Assembly: GCF_021347895.1 (NCBI RefSeq)
Contig: NC_067113.1
Span: 2,586,251 to 2,650,250, forward strand
Length of the DNA stretch: 64,000 bases
Origin: Acanthochromis polyacanthus
Taxonomy: Eukaryota > Chordata > Actinopteri > Pomacentridae
Direction: 5' to 3'
The position numbers were made by a program, and so were the translations under genes. The notes beneath the pieces were generated by a model that searched no databases, was not told the origin of the DNA, and saw nothing but the letters and a program-made list of their open reading frames with translations. This document shows positions 24,746-35,323 of the stretch, one piece after another (the first letter of the stretch is position 1; each line of letters opens with the position of its first letter).

Positions 24746-25148
24746 AATATATCTGGACCATGTTGTAGTCGGATGGAGTACTTACAACCACCTACTGACC
24801 TTTTCAGTCTTACTATAATCTGCATTCTGAGTTTCTAAATGCAGATATCCTCATTTCTTATTAGGTAGCTAGGTTGTACCCCAACCCAAAAGCAGAAAGT
24901 TCAGATTTTGGATTATTTTTCACTTTAAGCCCTGCAAGTGTGGCTGCTGTATCAAGCTTGCTGTGCCTGACTAACAATATATCTGTGGTTTGGAATTATG
25001 TCCAAGTTCACAAACATCAGTATCGGTTGATATCGGAATTGGAAATTGAGAGTTGAACAGTATTGGCACATCGGTTTTCATTCAAAAAAGTCAATATTGA
25101 AGATCCCTAATAAAATACACGATACATAAACATTTATTTAAGTATATA

Positions 25149-26687
25149 CAGTGGGTTTGAAAAGTATTCAGACCCCTTGAAATTTTTCACTCTCTGTCAT
25201 TGCAGCCATTTGCCAAAATCAAAAAAGCTCATTTTATTTCTCATTAATGTACACTCAGCACCCCATCTTGACAGAAAAAAACAGAAATGTAGACATTTTT
25301 GCAAATTTATTTAAAAAGAAAAACTGAAATATCACATGGTCTTAAGTATTCAGACCTTGTGCTCAGTATTGAGTAGAAGCACCCTTTTCAGCTAGTACAG
25401 CCATGAGTCTTCTTGGGAATGACGCAACAAGTTTTTCACACCTGGATTTGGGGATCCTCTGCCATTCTTCTTTGCAGATCCTCTCCAGTTCTGTCAGATT
25501 GGATAGTGAACTTTGGTGGACAGCCATTTTGAGGTCTCTCCAGAGATGCTCAAATTGGTTCAGGTCAGGCTCTGGCTGGGCCAGTCAAGAACGGTCACAG
25601 AGTTGTACTCTGGAAGAGGTTTTTTCTCCAGGATATCTCTGTACTTGGCCGCATTCATCCTTCCTTCAATTGCAACCAGTCTTCCTGTCCCTGCAGCTGA
25701 AAAACACCCCCACAACATGATGCTTCCACCACCATGTTTCACTGTAGGGATTGTGTTGGGCAGGTGATGAGCAGTGTCTGGTTTTCTCCACACATACCGC
25801 CTAGAATTAACACCAAAAAGTTCAATCTTGGTCTCATCAGACCAGAGAATCTTATTTCTCATAGTCTGGGAGTCCTTCATGTGTTTTTTGGCAAACTCTA
25901 TGCGGGCTTTCATGTGTCTTGCACTGAGGAGAGGCTTCTGTCGGGCCACTCTGCCATAAAGCCCTGACTGGTGGAGGGCTGCAGTGATAGTTGACTTTGT
26001 GGAACTTTCTCCTATCTCCCAACTGCATCTCTGGAGCTCAGCCACAGTGATCTTTGGGTTCTTCTTTACCTCTCTCACCAAGGCTCTTCTCCCACGATTA
26101 CTCAGTTTGGCTGGATGGCCAGGTCTAGGAAGAGTTGTGGTCGTCCAAAACTTCTTCCATTTGAGGATTATGGAGGCCACTGTGCTCTTAGGAACCTTGA
26201 GTGCTGCAGAAATTCTTTTGTAACCTTGGCCAGATCTGTGCTTTGCCACAATTCTGTCTCTGAGCTCCTTGGGCAGTTCCTTCGACCTCATGATTCTCAT
26301 TTGCTCTGACATGCACTGTGAGCTGTAAGGTCTTATATAGACAGGTGTGTGCCTTTCCTAATCAAGTCCAATCAGTTTAATTAAACACAGCTGGACTCCA
26401 ATAAAGAAGCAGAACCATCTCGAGAAGGATCAGAAGAAATGGACAGCATGTGAGTTAAATATGAATGTCGCTGTAAAGGGTCTGAATACTTATGAGCATG
26501 TGATATTTCAGTTTTTCTTTTTTAATAAATTTGCAAAAAATTCCACATTTCTGTTTTTTTTCTGTCAAGATGGGGTGCTGAGGGTACATTAATGAGAAAT
26601 AAAATGAATGTTTTTGATTTTGGCAAATGGCTGCAATGACACAGAGTGAAAAATTTCAAGGGGTCTGAATACTTTCCATACCCACTG
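25149..26687 (-). mobile_element. Tc1-like element D (1539 bp), defective
   Basis: The ends read CAGTGGGTTTGAAAAGTATT and AATACTTTCCATACCCACTG, flanked by TA at 25147-25148 and 26688-26689. Long terminal repeats of about 200 bp include TGGCTGCAATGACA. The transposase between them is deleted and frameshifted. Confidence 0.93.
25363..26312 (-). pseudogene. Tc1-family transposase, second catalytic Asp deleted
   Basis: The frame begins MSEQMRIMRSKELPKELRD with helix-turn-helix (KRISAALKVPKSTVASIILK), keeps the first Asp in KILWSDETKIELFG and the VKHGGGSIMLWGCF box. After AKYRDILEKKPLPE it jumps directly to NSVTVLDWPSQS, so about 30 residues carrying the QQDxDPKHTA segment are lost. One base is then missing at the Pro of SQSPDL; the other frame continues PDL-like sequence with the catalytic Glu (FEHLW) to a normal end at GASTQY. 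Both lesions make it inactive. Confidence 0.9.

Positions 26688-26690
<3 letters not shown>

Positions 26691-26725
<35 letters not shown>
26691..26725. repeat. (TA)n microsatellite between elements D and E
   Basis: TA dinucleotides separate the TA flanks of two Tc1 elements and are a natural target for both. Confidence 0.85.
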
Positions 26726-28355
26726 CAGTGCCTTGTGAAAGTATTCGGCCCCCTTGAACTTTTCAACCTTTTGCCACATTTCAGGCTTCAAACATAAAGA
26801 TATAAAATTTTAATTTTTTGTCAAGAATCAACAACAAGTGGGACACAATCGTGAAGTGGAATGAAATTTATTGGATATTTTATACTTTTTTAACAAATAA
26901 AAAACTGAAAAGTGGGGCGTGCAATATTATTGGGCCCCTTTACTTTCAGTGCAGCAAACTCACTCCAGAAGTTCAGTGAGGATCTCTGAATGATCCAATG
27001 TTGTCCTAAATGACTGATGATGATAAATAGAATCCACCTGTGTCTAATCAAGTCTCCGTATAAATGCACCTGCCCTGTGATAGTCTCAGGGTTCTGTTTA
27101 AAGTGCAGAGAGCATCATGAAGACCAAGGAACACACCAGGCAGGTCCCAGATACTGTTGTGGAGAAGTTTAAAGCCGGATTTGGATATAAAAAGATTTCC
27201 CAAGCTTTAAACATCTCAAGGAGCACTGTGCAAGCAATCATATTGAAATGGAAGGAGTATCAGACCACTGCAAATCTACCAAGACCAGGCCGTCCCTCTA
27301 AACTTTCACCTGGAACAAGGAGAAGACTGATCAGAGATGCAGCCAAGAGGCCCATGATCACTCTGGATGAACTGCAGAGATCTACAGCTGAGGTGGGAGA
27401 GTCTGTCCATAGGACAACAATCAGTCGTACACTGCACAAATCTGGCCTTTATGGAAGAGTGGCAAGAAGAAAGCCATTTCTCAAAGATATCCATAAAAAG
27501 TCTGGTTTGAAGTTTGCCACAAGCCACCTGGGAGACACACCAAACATGTGGAAGAAGGTGCTCTGGTCAGATGAAACCAAAATGGAACTTTTTGGCCACA
27601 ATGCAAAACGATATGTTTGGCATAAAAGCAACACAGCTCATCACCCTGAACACACCATCCCCACTGTCAAACATGGTGGTGGCAGCCTCATGGTTTGGGC
27701 CTGCTTTTCTTCAACAGGGACAGGGAAGATGGTTAAAATTGATGGGAAGATGAATGGAGCCAAATACAGGACCATTCTGGAAGAAAACCTGTTGGAGTCT
27801 GCAAAAGACCTGAGACTGGGACGGAGATTTATCTTCCAACAGGACAGTGATCCAAAACATAAAGCCAAATCTACAATGGAATGGTTCACAAATAAACGTA
27901 TCCAGGTGTTAGAATGGCCAAGTCAAAGTCCAGACCTGAATCCAATGGAGAATCTGTGGGCAGAGCTGAAGACTGCTGTTCACAAACGCTCTCCATCCAA
28001 CCTCACTGAGCTCCAGCTGTTTTGCAAGGAAGAATGGGCAAGAATTTCAGTCTCTGGATGTGCAAAACTGATAGAGACATACCCCAAGCGACTTGCAGCT
28101 GTAATTGAAGCAAAAGGTGGCGCTACAAAGTATTAATGCAAGGGGGCCGAATAATATTGCACGCCCCACTTTTCAGGTTTTTATTTGTTAAAAAAGTTTA
28201 AAATATCCAATAAATTTCGTTCCACTTCACGATTGTGTCCCACTTGTTGTTGATTCTTGACAAAAAATTAAAATTTTATATCTTTATGTTTGAAGCCTGA
28301 AATGTGGCGAAAGGTTGAAAAGTTCAAGGGGGCCGAATACTTTCACAAGGCACTG
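26726..28355 (+). mobile_element. Intact Tc1-like element E (1630 bp), IR/DR type
   Basis: The ends read CAGTGCCTTGTGAAAGTATT and AATACTTTCACAAGGCACTG, perfect over at least 20 bases, with TA at 26724-26725 and 28356-28357. Terminal repeats of about 220 bp hold an inner copy of the GGGCCGAATA word next to GCACGCCCCACTTTTCAG. With an open transposase this is structurally complete. A further terminal-repeat fragment of this family is at 35015-35158 and a diverged one at 8838-9046. Confidence 0.95.
27117..28136 (+). CDS. Tc1-family DD34E transposase, intact
   Basis: The protein has 339 residues and cuts and joins the element ends at TA targets in the nucleus. Its N-terminal paired-type helix-turn-helix runs MKTKEHTRQVPDTVVEKF to SRSTVQAIILKWKEY, followed by a PRPGRPSKLS AT-hook-like linker. 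Catalytic residues are in VLWSDETKMELFG, FIFQQDSDPKHKAKS and SQSPDLNPMENLWAELK (34 residues between second D and E). The usual [18 protein letters not shown] box is present as [18 protein letters not shown], and it ends GGATKY. The last HTA of the family's DPKHTA box reads HKA here. ATG at 27117 fits the expected start, with GTATAAATG about 60 bp upstream as a possible TATA box. No stop or frameshift. Confidence 0.95.
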   Translation: MKTKEHTRQVPDTVVEKFKAGFGYKKISQALNISRSTVQAIILKWKEYQTTANLPRPGRPSKLSPGTRRRLIRDAAKRPMITLDELQRSTAEVGESVHRTTISRTLHKSGLYGRVARRKPFLKDIHKKSGLKFATSHLGDTPNMWKKVLWSDETKMELFGHNAKRYVWHKSNTAHHPEHTIPTVKHGGGSLMVWACFSSTGTGKMVKIDGKMNGAKYRTILEENLLESAKDLRLGRRFIFQQDSDPKHKAKSTMEWFTNKRIQVLEWPSQSPDLNPMENLWAELKTAVHKRSPSNLTELQLFCKEEWARISVSGCAKLIETYPKRLAAVIEAKGGATKY

Positions 28356-28365
28356 TATATACACA

Positions 28366-29944
28366 CACTGCTCAAAAAATTAAAGGAATACTTTTTAATC
28401 TAAGTATTGCATCAAATCAGTGAAACATGTGGGATACTGATCTGGTCAAATAAGTAACTGAGGGGCTTTTTAGTCAGTTTCAGCTGCTTTGGTGTTCATA
28501 AAATTAACAACAGATGCACTAGAGGGGTAACAATGAGACAACCCCCAAAACAAGAAAGAGTTTACAGGGGAAGGCCACTGACATTTTTTTCCCTTCCTAA
28601 TATTGTCTGACTGTTTTTCACTAGTTTTGCATTTGGCTAGGGTAAGTGGCACCTCTGGTAGCATGAGGCGATACCTGGACCCTACAGAGGTTCCACACAC
28701 AGTCCAACTCTTCCAGGATGGCACATCAATGCGTGCCATTGCCAGAAGGTTTGCTGTGTCTCCCAGCACATTCTCAAGCACATGGAGGAGATTCCAGGAG
28801 ACAGGCAGTTAGTCTGGGAGAGCTTGACAGGGCTGTTGAAGGTCCTCAACTGATCAGCAGGACAGGTATCTGCTCCTTTGTGCAAGGAGGAACAGGATGA
28901 CCATTGCAGTAGCTCTACAAAATGACCTCCAGCAGACCACTGGTGTGAATGTCTCTGATCAAACAATCAGAAAGAGATTTAATGAGAGTGGTCTGAGGGC
29001 CCAGCGTCCTCTAGTACCCGCTGTACTCGCTGACTGGCACCGTGGAGCTCAACTGGCATTTGCCATAGAACACAGGAATTTGCAAGTCCACCACTGGTGC
29101 CCTGTGCTTTTCACAGATTAGAGCAGGTTCACCCTGAGCGCATGTGACAGGCATGAAAGGGTCTGGAGAAGCCGTGGAGAACGTTATGCTGCCTGTAACA
29201 TTGTTCAGCATGACCGGTTTGGTGGTGGGTCAGTGATGGTGTGGGGAGGCATATCCATGGAGGGACACACAGACCTCTACAGGCTGGACAATGGCATTCT
29301 GACTGCCATTAGGTATCAGGATGAAATCCTTTGACCCATTGTCAGACCCTACATTGGTGCAGTGGTCCTGGATTCCTTCTGGTGCACGACAATGTCCAGT
29401 CTTATGTGGTAAGAGAACTCATGCAGTTCCTGGAGGATGAAGGAACTGATACCATTAGCTGGCCCCCATGCTCACCTGACCTGAATCCAATAGAACACCT
29501 TTGGAACATTATGTTTTGTTCCATCCGACACCATCAGGTTGCTCCTCAGACTGTCCAGGAGCTCAGCGATGCTCTGGTCCAGTTCTGGGAGGAGATACCC
29601 CAGGACACCATCTGTCGTCTCATTCAGAGCTTGTTCCGACATCGTCAGTCATGCATACAAGCACATGGAGGCCATACAAACTACTGAATACCATTTTGAG
29701 TTGCTGCCAAGGAATTTCACCAAGATGGACTCGCCTGCCACATCAGTTTTTCACTTTGATTTTGGGGTGTCTTGAATTTAGCCCTCCTGGGGGGTTGATA
29801 ATTTTCATTCCCATCAAACAATGTGGCACTTTTCATTCCTAACACATTAACCAGTTCATATCAATGTAAATATCCAGTTTGTTTTTTCCCCGTATTGAAA
29901 TATGATGTACTTTCAAAGTGTTCTTTTAATTTTTTTGAGCAGTG
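28366..29944 (+). mobile_element. Tc1-like element F (1579 bp), decayed
   Basis: The left end CACTGCTCAAAAAATTAAAG and the complement of the right end CACTGCTCAAAAAAATTAAA match. TA follows the right end (29945-29946), but the left flank is CA, so that side has mutated or was altered. Only 8 bp separate it from the TA of element E. The transposase is multiply broken. Confidence 0.85.
28663..29687 (+). pseudogene. Tc1-family transposase, several stops and frameshifts
   Basis: It begins MRRYLDPTEVPHTVQLFQDG with a readable HTH (SMRAIARRFAVSPSTF). A stop follows GSS-like sequence near 28809, then the frame resumes with [18 protein letters not shown]. In VLFTD-SRFTLS the Glu after the first catalytic Asp is a stop codon (TAG). 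[12 protein letters not shown] is intact. After a stop near 29332 the frame shifts, and the last part ([22 protein letters not shown], end GGHTNY) is open at 29331-29687. Related to element G. Confidence 0.9.
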
Positions 29945-29945
29945 T

Positions 29946-30424
29946 ATTTCCTTGTTTTGGGAATTGGATGTCAATGAAATCAGAGTCACTTTGAGACTTT
30001 TCTCAGACAAGCTGAGAATGGTGCACCTACATTAAGAACTGCAATTTTAATCATAACATGTAGTTTCTACCATTTGGTGTGTTGCTCCCTCCACTTTTAT
30101 CTACCTTGTTTGGTGCAGCTGCATGAAACTAATTTGTGCAACAATTTTGCTACATCAGTAATACTAACAGTATCAGGTAGTAACTTGGTACTACCTGTAC
30201 ACGGTCAAGCAGAATAAACTGGCTCAGCATACCTCTTTGTTTCCAAACAGTCTAGGTGGATGTGTCACTTATCAAACTGCAGCTTTCCAGTGTCTTCATT
30301 GTCCTGACGTATGTCTTGCTACAGAATTAAGGCTCTGGAGCAGCCAAATGGCCTCAAATTGTGCGCTCTAGTCCATATCCCTTTAGTACACACTGTCCCA
30401 TAACTCATGAACTCCAGTTGCATA
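29946..30424. other. No gene seen
   Basis: Spacer between Tc1 element F and a LINE remnant. Nothing was recognised. Confidence 0.4.
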
Positions 30425-30541
30425 CCAGGATCTAAGTCTACAAAGGTATTGTTAAATCAACACTCTTGTATGGTTGTGAATCGTGGACTACGTACCAAAT
30501 CCAAGTAAAACAACTACGCAAGTTTCATCAATGATACCCAC
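30425..30541 (+). pseudogene. LINE ORF2 fragment, 5' half
   Basis: The frame GIVKSTLLYGCESWT continues to VKQLRKFHQ, a conserved segment downstream of the reverse transcriptase in many LINEs. It is cut by the LTR at 30542 and resumes at 31121. Confidence 0.68.
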
Positions 30542-31120
30542 TGTCATAATGTTGATGAGACGATGAGAAGCCGCTTGCAGGACCTGCTGCAGCTGCAGCT
30601 AATTGCTCATCATCCTCCTATAAAGGTTGGCGCTGCACTCCACACAGCGCCAGATCATGATCGCTCCTTCCCTTATTGTCTCCATGCAAGAGACTCACTC
30701 CGCTAACGGAGCAACCTGTTTCCCCTTCTGTTCCCCGCCCACCGGATAGTGGGCGTGGACCTGTGCCGCTCTCTCCCCTGAGGGACCTAGCATCATTATT
30801 GGCTGCTGCAGCCGTGCTGCCCAAGGTGCCGAGCGCCGGCGCATGCCTCCCCCCTCGACTGCTGTCTCCCTGGGAACCCGCCTCATCCCTGGCCGCTTCA
30901 GCCGTGCTGCCCCAGGTGCCAAGCGTCGGCGTGTGCCTCTCCCCGGACTGCCGCCCCCACGGGAGCCCACCTTCCTCCCATCTGCCACACTTATGTGAGT
31001 TCTGCCATAATTGGCATTTTCTGTTGTATGTTGCAAATAAATCCCTGCTGTTATCCCAGTTGGCCTCGTGTCTGCTCTGTGCACCTCACATTGAGGTTCA
31101 AAACCACACTCCCCGTAACA
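30542..31120 (+). mobile_element. Solo LTR (579 bp) inserted in a LINE
   Basis: It starts TGTCATAATGTTG, ends CACTCCCCGTAACA, and has a poly(A) signal in GCAAATAAATCCC (about 31030). The flanks are CCCAC (30537-30541) and CTCAC (31121-31125), one mismatch, taken as an aged 5-bp duplication. The TGTCAT start and GTAACA end match the LTR at 3513-3973. GC-rich open frames inside are not genes. Confidence 0.7.
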
Positions 31121-31480
31121 CTCACATACAATTTTGAATATAAATTAGCTTGATTGTGTCACTAATGCTGAGGTTCTTGAACAGTTGTCTGCGACAAGCA
31201 TCATAGCTATGTTACATCAGAACAGATTACGATGGTATGGACACGTGGTCAGAATGGCCGCACTTCATCTACCTAAATAGTTCGTCTTCAGCCAGCTTAT
31301 CTTTGGGAACCAGAAGTGGATAGTCGTTGGGATACATCGAGATTAGTGTGGAGGAGAACAGTTTGTGATGGTGTGAAATCATTTGAAAGAAACAGAGGGA
31401 AGGCTGAGGAAGAGAGACAAGCCAGAGGAAAGGCTGCTGAGGCTCTGAAATTGCGACCTTTTTTTGGGTAGATTCCTAAA
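31121..31480 (+). pseudogene. LINE ORF2 fragment, 3' half
   Basis: Resumes the LINE frame with TNAEVLEQLSATSIIAMLHQ and LRWYGHVVRM, the common NxxVLxxA...LRWxGHVxRM pattern of LINE ORF2 ends. Stops follow (after HLPK and beyond), so it is a relic. Its continuity with 30425-30541 shows that the LTR is the younger insertion. Confidence 0.7.
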
Positions 31481-31489
31481 TAAAACAAA

Positions 31490-32270
31490 TTTTTATAAAG
31501 ACATAAATACGTTCATGCATTGCAAATAAGTGGGTTAAAGACTGCTGTTTCCTGAATTTCTTGACCGTCTCATCAGCTCCTTTACAGTACCCCTATCTGT
31601 CTATATCATCTTTGTTTCATTATGAATGTACTCTGAATGCTGAGACAGCACTTGAAAAGCAGAGTTTTGCTGCTGCAGGCTATGCATAAGAAAATGTAGT
31701 TGAGTTGACGTTTAAGGCTTTACTCTGACAACTGAGTGTCTGCATGCTGCTTTTATATGATGTTTGTTCAATACTACTGGAGGAAAGAAGGTGGCACTCA
31801 CTAGCTCTACCCGTTGTCCAAGTAAAATATGTGTCGTACAGTTTTAGCAAAATTTGATTTAGTTTAAGCAAACAAATTCAACACACAACTGCTATGACAC
31901 AATGTATCACTCTTTCATTGGTTCCCAATCCCATTATAAAAATGCACCTGTTCTCTGTATTCATGTATTATTATACGAAAGGGAAATTATGGGCATCAGT
32001 GCTCTCCTTCATCTTTACGAAGAACATATAGTGTGCATCCTTAACAGCCAGAGACGTCCACATGTCAGGGTCCATTCTTACACTTAAATGTAGAATTGCC
32101 ATTAGCTGGTAGCATTATTGGACAGAAGCAATGAGCTAACACACTACTGTCATCATTGATCCATTCGTCAAGGTTTCAACTGGCACACCAATTCTTTTCT
32201 GAAATGAGCCCTAAATCATTCTCATCCCAAGAGGAGATCCAACCACATGTGGCTATTTAGCATGTCTTCC
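31490..32270. other. No gene seen
   Basis: AT-rich sequence with no recognised coding or mobile features. Confidence 0.4.
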
Positions 32271-32274
32271 ATAA

Positions 32275-32354
32275 GAATCAGAATCAGAATTCGTTTTATT
32301 GCCAAGTAGGTTTTTACACTTACAAGGAATTTTCTCTGGTGTTCTTGGTGCAAG
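32275..32354 (-). repeat. LINE/SINE tail fragment interrupted by an LTR
   Basis: AGAATCAGAATCAGAATTCG, then TTTTATTGCCAAGTAGGTTT, is the tail of a common fish retroposon read from its 3' end. It may continue past the LTR at 33216. Element class is not determined. Confidence 0.5.
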
Positions 32355-33215
32355 TGTCAGAGCCCTCTCTTCTCCCTGTCCCTATCTGGCGTCCAATACC
32401 TTTTTCCCATCTTTTCCCTCTCATTCTCCTCCTCTCTTCTGTCTCCTCTCCTTTTCTCTCTCGCTCTCTCCCGCAGCAGTCAAGCCGAACACAGCTGGCT
32501 CTGCTTTGACAATCAGCTGACTCGCGGGAGCCTGGGCAGCTGAAAGTATCTCACTAATCACCAGCCTCCATACTTAAGACCAGCTCACATCGTCATTCTT
32601 CGCCAGATTGTTGCACTAGATTTATCGTCAGTTCTCGATCCAGCCGTTCTAATTTGCTACACAGTGTTTGTAGACTCTGACTAACGTCCTGTCTCCTTTT
32701 GCCTACACTCAGAACCAGCTGCCTGGACATCCGCCAGTCGAACTCTGCCTACCGTCACCGAATCCTCCGGACGCTGTCCTGCCAATCGTGCTCAGCTTGA
32801 ATCCGTCCCAAGACCTCCTGGACCCCGCAAGCCTTCCCCGAATTCCCTCTCCGACCCCCGGCTGCCTGGCATTCATCTGGAGCCCCAAACTCCGTTCAGT
32901 TTGCTCACTCCTCTCTCTGTCTGACATCAGCGCCCGCCGTCTCCTGCCCTCCGTCTGTTCTGAGAACTCCTTCGCCGCCAGGGATCCAAGTGCCGTCAAT
33001 TGTCACACTCGACTCCTCCCACCAGACCTGCTGCGGCCGCCGATCCCCGGCACCTTCCCCCTGGAACCAGACCCACCTCCAGGTGAACACAAGATCTCAC
33101 CCCGGACTCATTAGCTCTCAGTATCACATCAGTCTCCAATAAAACTTCCTTAAAATCTTTCATTCCTGCCTCGGTGGTGTGTTCCTCTGCTCAGGTCCAA
33201 CCAGATTTTGTGACA
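32355..33215 (+). mobile_element. Solo LTR (861 bp) with 5-bp target duplication GCAAG
   Basis: It begins TGTCAGAGCCCTC and ends GATTTTGTGACA, so the ends also form the short inverted repeat TGTCA/TGACA. GCAAG flanks it at 32350-32354 and 33216-33220. CCAATAAAACTTCC near the end is a likely poly(A) signal. The body is C-rich and gives long non-gene frames (32788-33114). No internal region is present. Confidence 0.85.
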
Positions 33216-33220
33216 GCAAG

Positions 33221-33640
33221 TACAAATAAAATGAAATAGTAAGTAAAAGATATGTAAGAAATATAGGTATTTGACAGTAAATTATGTTAATTCATCACCA
33301 CCACAGACCTGCTGTGGATCTCAAATTTTAATGGTGCATCACATACATTTTCAGATTAACTCTATGTCTATAGCAATGATGAACCTCCCAGAGCCATGAA
33401 ACATACAAACCCTGCAGCAGTCTGTGTGTTATTTCAGCGTGTGGTGAGGCTTACATATGCAAATAGATAGATCAAGCAGAAATGCATGACTTTCTGCAGG
33501 ATCTGTTTGTTTATTTCCACAAAGCTAATCATGTCTGTAGACATTACATATCAAATGTATTCCATCATGTCAGGCTGCATCTAATCACCTAATACAACAA
33601 GAATGCAAATGAACCTGTCTATGTACTGTGTTTAATGGAG
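33221..33640. other. No gene seen
   Basis: Unassigned sequence between the solo LTR and the truncated Tc1 element G. The left terminal repeat expected for element G is not present here. Confidence 0.45.
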
Positions 33641-34947
33641 TGTTAGACCTCAAAACTCGTTGATGACAAACTGTGTGTGGCCTCTGCGTGCCTGTATGAC
33701 CTCCCTACAATGCCTGGGCATGCTCCTGATGAGGCGGTGGATGTTCTCCTGAGGGATCTCCTCCCAGACCTGGACTAAAGCATCCACCAACTCCTGGACA
33801 GTTTGCAACTTGGCGTTGGTGGATGGAGCGAGACATGATGTCCCAGATGTGCTCAATTGGATTCAGGTCTGGGGAACGGACAGGCCAGTCCATAACATCA
33901 ATGCCTTCGTGTTGCAGGAACTGCTGACACACTCCAGCCACATGAGGTCTAGCATTGTCTTGCATTAGGAGGAACCCAGGGCCAACCGCACCAGCATATG
34001 GACTCACAAGGGGTCTGAGGATCTCATCTTGGTACCTAATGGCAGTCAGGCTACCTCTGGCGAGCACATGGAGGGCTGTGCGGCCCTCCAAAGAAATGCC
34101 ACCCCACACCATTACTGACCCACTGCCAAACCGGTCATGCTGGAGGATGTTGCAGGCAACAGAACGTTCTCCACGGCGTCTCCAGACTCTGTCACGTCTG
34201 TCACATGTGCTCAGTGTGAACCTGCTTTCATCTGTGAAGAGTACAGGGCGCCAGTGGCGAATTTGCCAATCTTGGTGTTCTCTGGCAAATGCCAAACATC
34301 CTGCACGGTGTTGGGCTGTAAGCACAACCCCCACCTGTGGACGTCGGGCCCTCATACCACCCTCATGGAGTCTGTTTCTGACTGTTTGAGCAGACAAATG
34401 CACATTTGTGGCCTGCTGGAGCTCATTTTGCAGGGCTCTGGCAGTGCTCCTCCTGTTCCTCCTTGCACAAAGAAGAAGGTAGTGGTCCTGCTGCTGGGTT
34501 GTTGCCCTCCCACGGCCTCCTCCACGTCTCCTGATGTACTGGCCTGTCTCCTGGTAGCGCCTCCATGCTCTGGACACGACGCTGACAGACACAACAAACC
34601 TTCTTACCACACCTCGCATTGATTTGCCATCCTGAGCCACTTGTATGGGTTGTAGACTCCGTCTCATGCTACCACTAGAGTGAAAGCACCGCAAGCATTC
34701 AAAAGTGACCAAAACATCAGCCAGAAAGCATCGGAACTGAGAAGTGGTCTGTGGTCACCACCTGCAGAACCACTCCTTTATTGGGTGTGTCTTGCCAATT
34801 GCCTATAATTTCCACCTGTTGTCTATTCCATTTGCACAACAAATTGATTGTCAATCAGTGTTCCTTCCTAAGTGGACAGTTCGATTTCACAGAAGTGTGG
34901 TTGTGTTACATTGCGTTGTTTAAGTGTTCCCTTTATTTTTTTGAGCA

Positions 34948-34950
<3 letters not shown>
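33641..34950 (-). mobile_element. Tc1-like element G, one end missing
   Basis: The right end, whose complement reads CACTGCTCAAAAAAATAAAG, abuts a (TA)n tract. The left end is absent: sequence after the transposase stop does not resemble the expected 3' region or terminal repeat. The terminal word is shared with element F. Confidence 0.82.
33650..34667 (-). pseudogene. Tc1-family transposase with one frameshift
   Basis: Start chosen at [22 protein letters not shown] ([20 protein letters not shown]), a basic linker ([15 protein letters not shown]), and the catalytic residues in [26 protein letters not shown] and [14 protein letters not shown] (34 residues between second D and E) are all intact. 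A frameshift at about 33810, after HQRQVANC in one frame and [10 protein letters not shown] in the other, separates the catalytic core from the C-terminal 50 residues, which read on at 33650-33820. Without that shift it would be nearly full length. Confidence 0.9.

Positions 34951-35014
<64 letters not shown>
34951..35014. repeat. (TA)n microsatellite
   Basis: 64 bases of TA dinucleotides between two Tc1 ends. Confidence 0.97.
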
Positions 35015-35017
<3 letters not shown>

Positions 35018-35158
35018 CGTGCCTTGTGAAAGTATTCGGCCCCCTTGAACTTGTAAAACCTTTCGCCACATTTCAGGCTTCAAACATAAAGATATAAAAA
35101 GTGAAGTGGAACAAAATTTATTGGATATTTTAAACTTTTTTAACAAATAAAAACCTGA
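35015..35158 (+). mobile_element. Terminal-repeat fragment of the element E family
   Basis: CACCGTGCCTTGTGAAAGTA, CCACATTTCAGGCTTCAAAC and GGATATTTTAAACTTTTTTA match the end of 26726-28355, with one internal gap (about 60 bases after ATATAAAA). Nothing of the transposase or other end follows. Confidence 0.82.
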
Positions 35159-35323
35159 ACACAGTAACTACGCAAAGTTTCGTAGAAATATATGCATATT
35201 TTCTGGTAGCTCAATTGGCTGGAATGTTTTCATAGAGTAAGTATTCAGTGGTCGGTCATTGCCTGCATATTTAACACTGTATTATATATTAAAATATAAT
35301 TTTATTTAATTTAACTCTTTGCA

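Larger units (their letters stand above)
22690..25112 (+). mobile_element. Decayed hAT-like element (boundaries approximate)
   Basis: The left CAGGGATGTCC, followed by ATTGGTCAATATCG, is mirrored by the right end, whose complement reads TAGGGATCTTCAATATTGAC. Between them lies a broken hAT-type transposase reading frame (23299-24215) with three later repeats inserted (23060-23297, 23652-23931, 24478-24745). No clean 8-bp target duplication was found, so the ends could be off by a few bases. Confidence 0.55.

Noticed and set aside
24874..25056. 60-residue ORF near the hAT right end
   Set aside because: Lies in subterminal non-coding sequence with no recognisable domain.
30676..31137. Proline-rich protein of 153 residues
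   Set aside because: It lies within the solo LTR, where a C-rich body gives long frames; the opposite strand is open too.
32788..33114. Proline-rich protein of 108 residues
   Set aside because: Within the solo LTR at 32355-33215; composition artefact.
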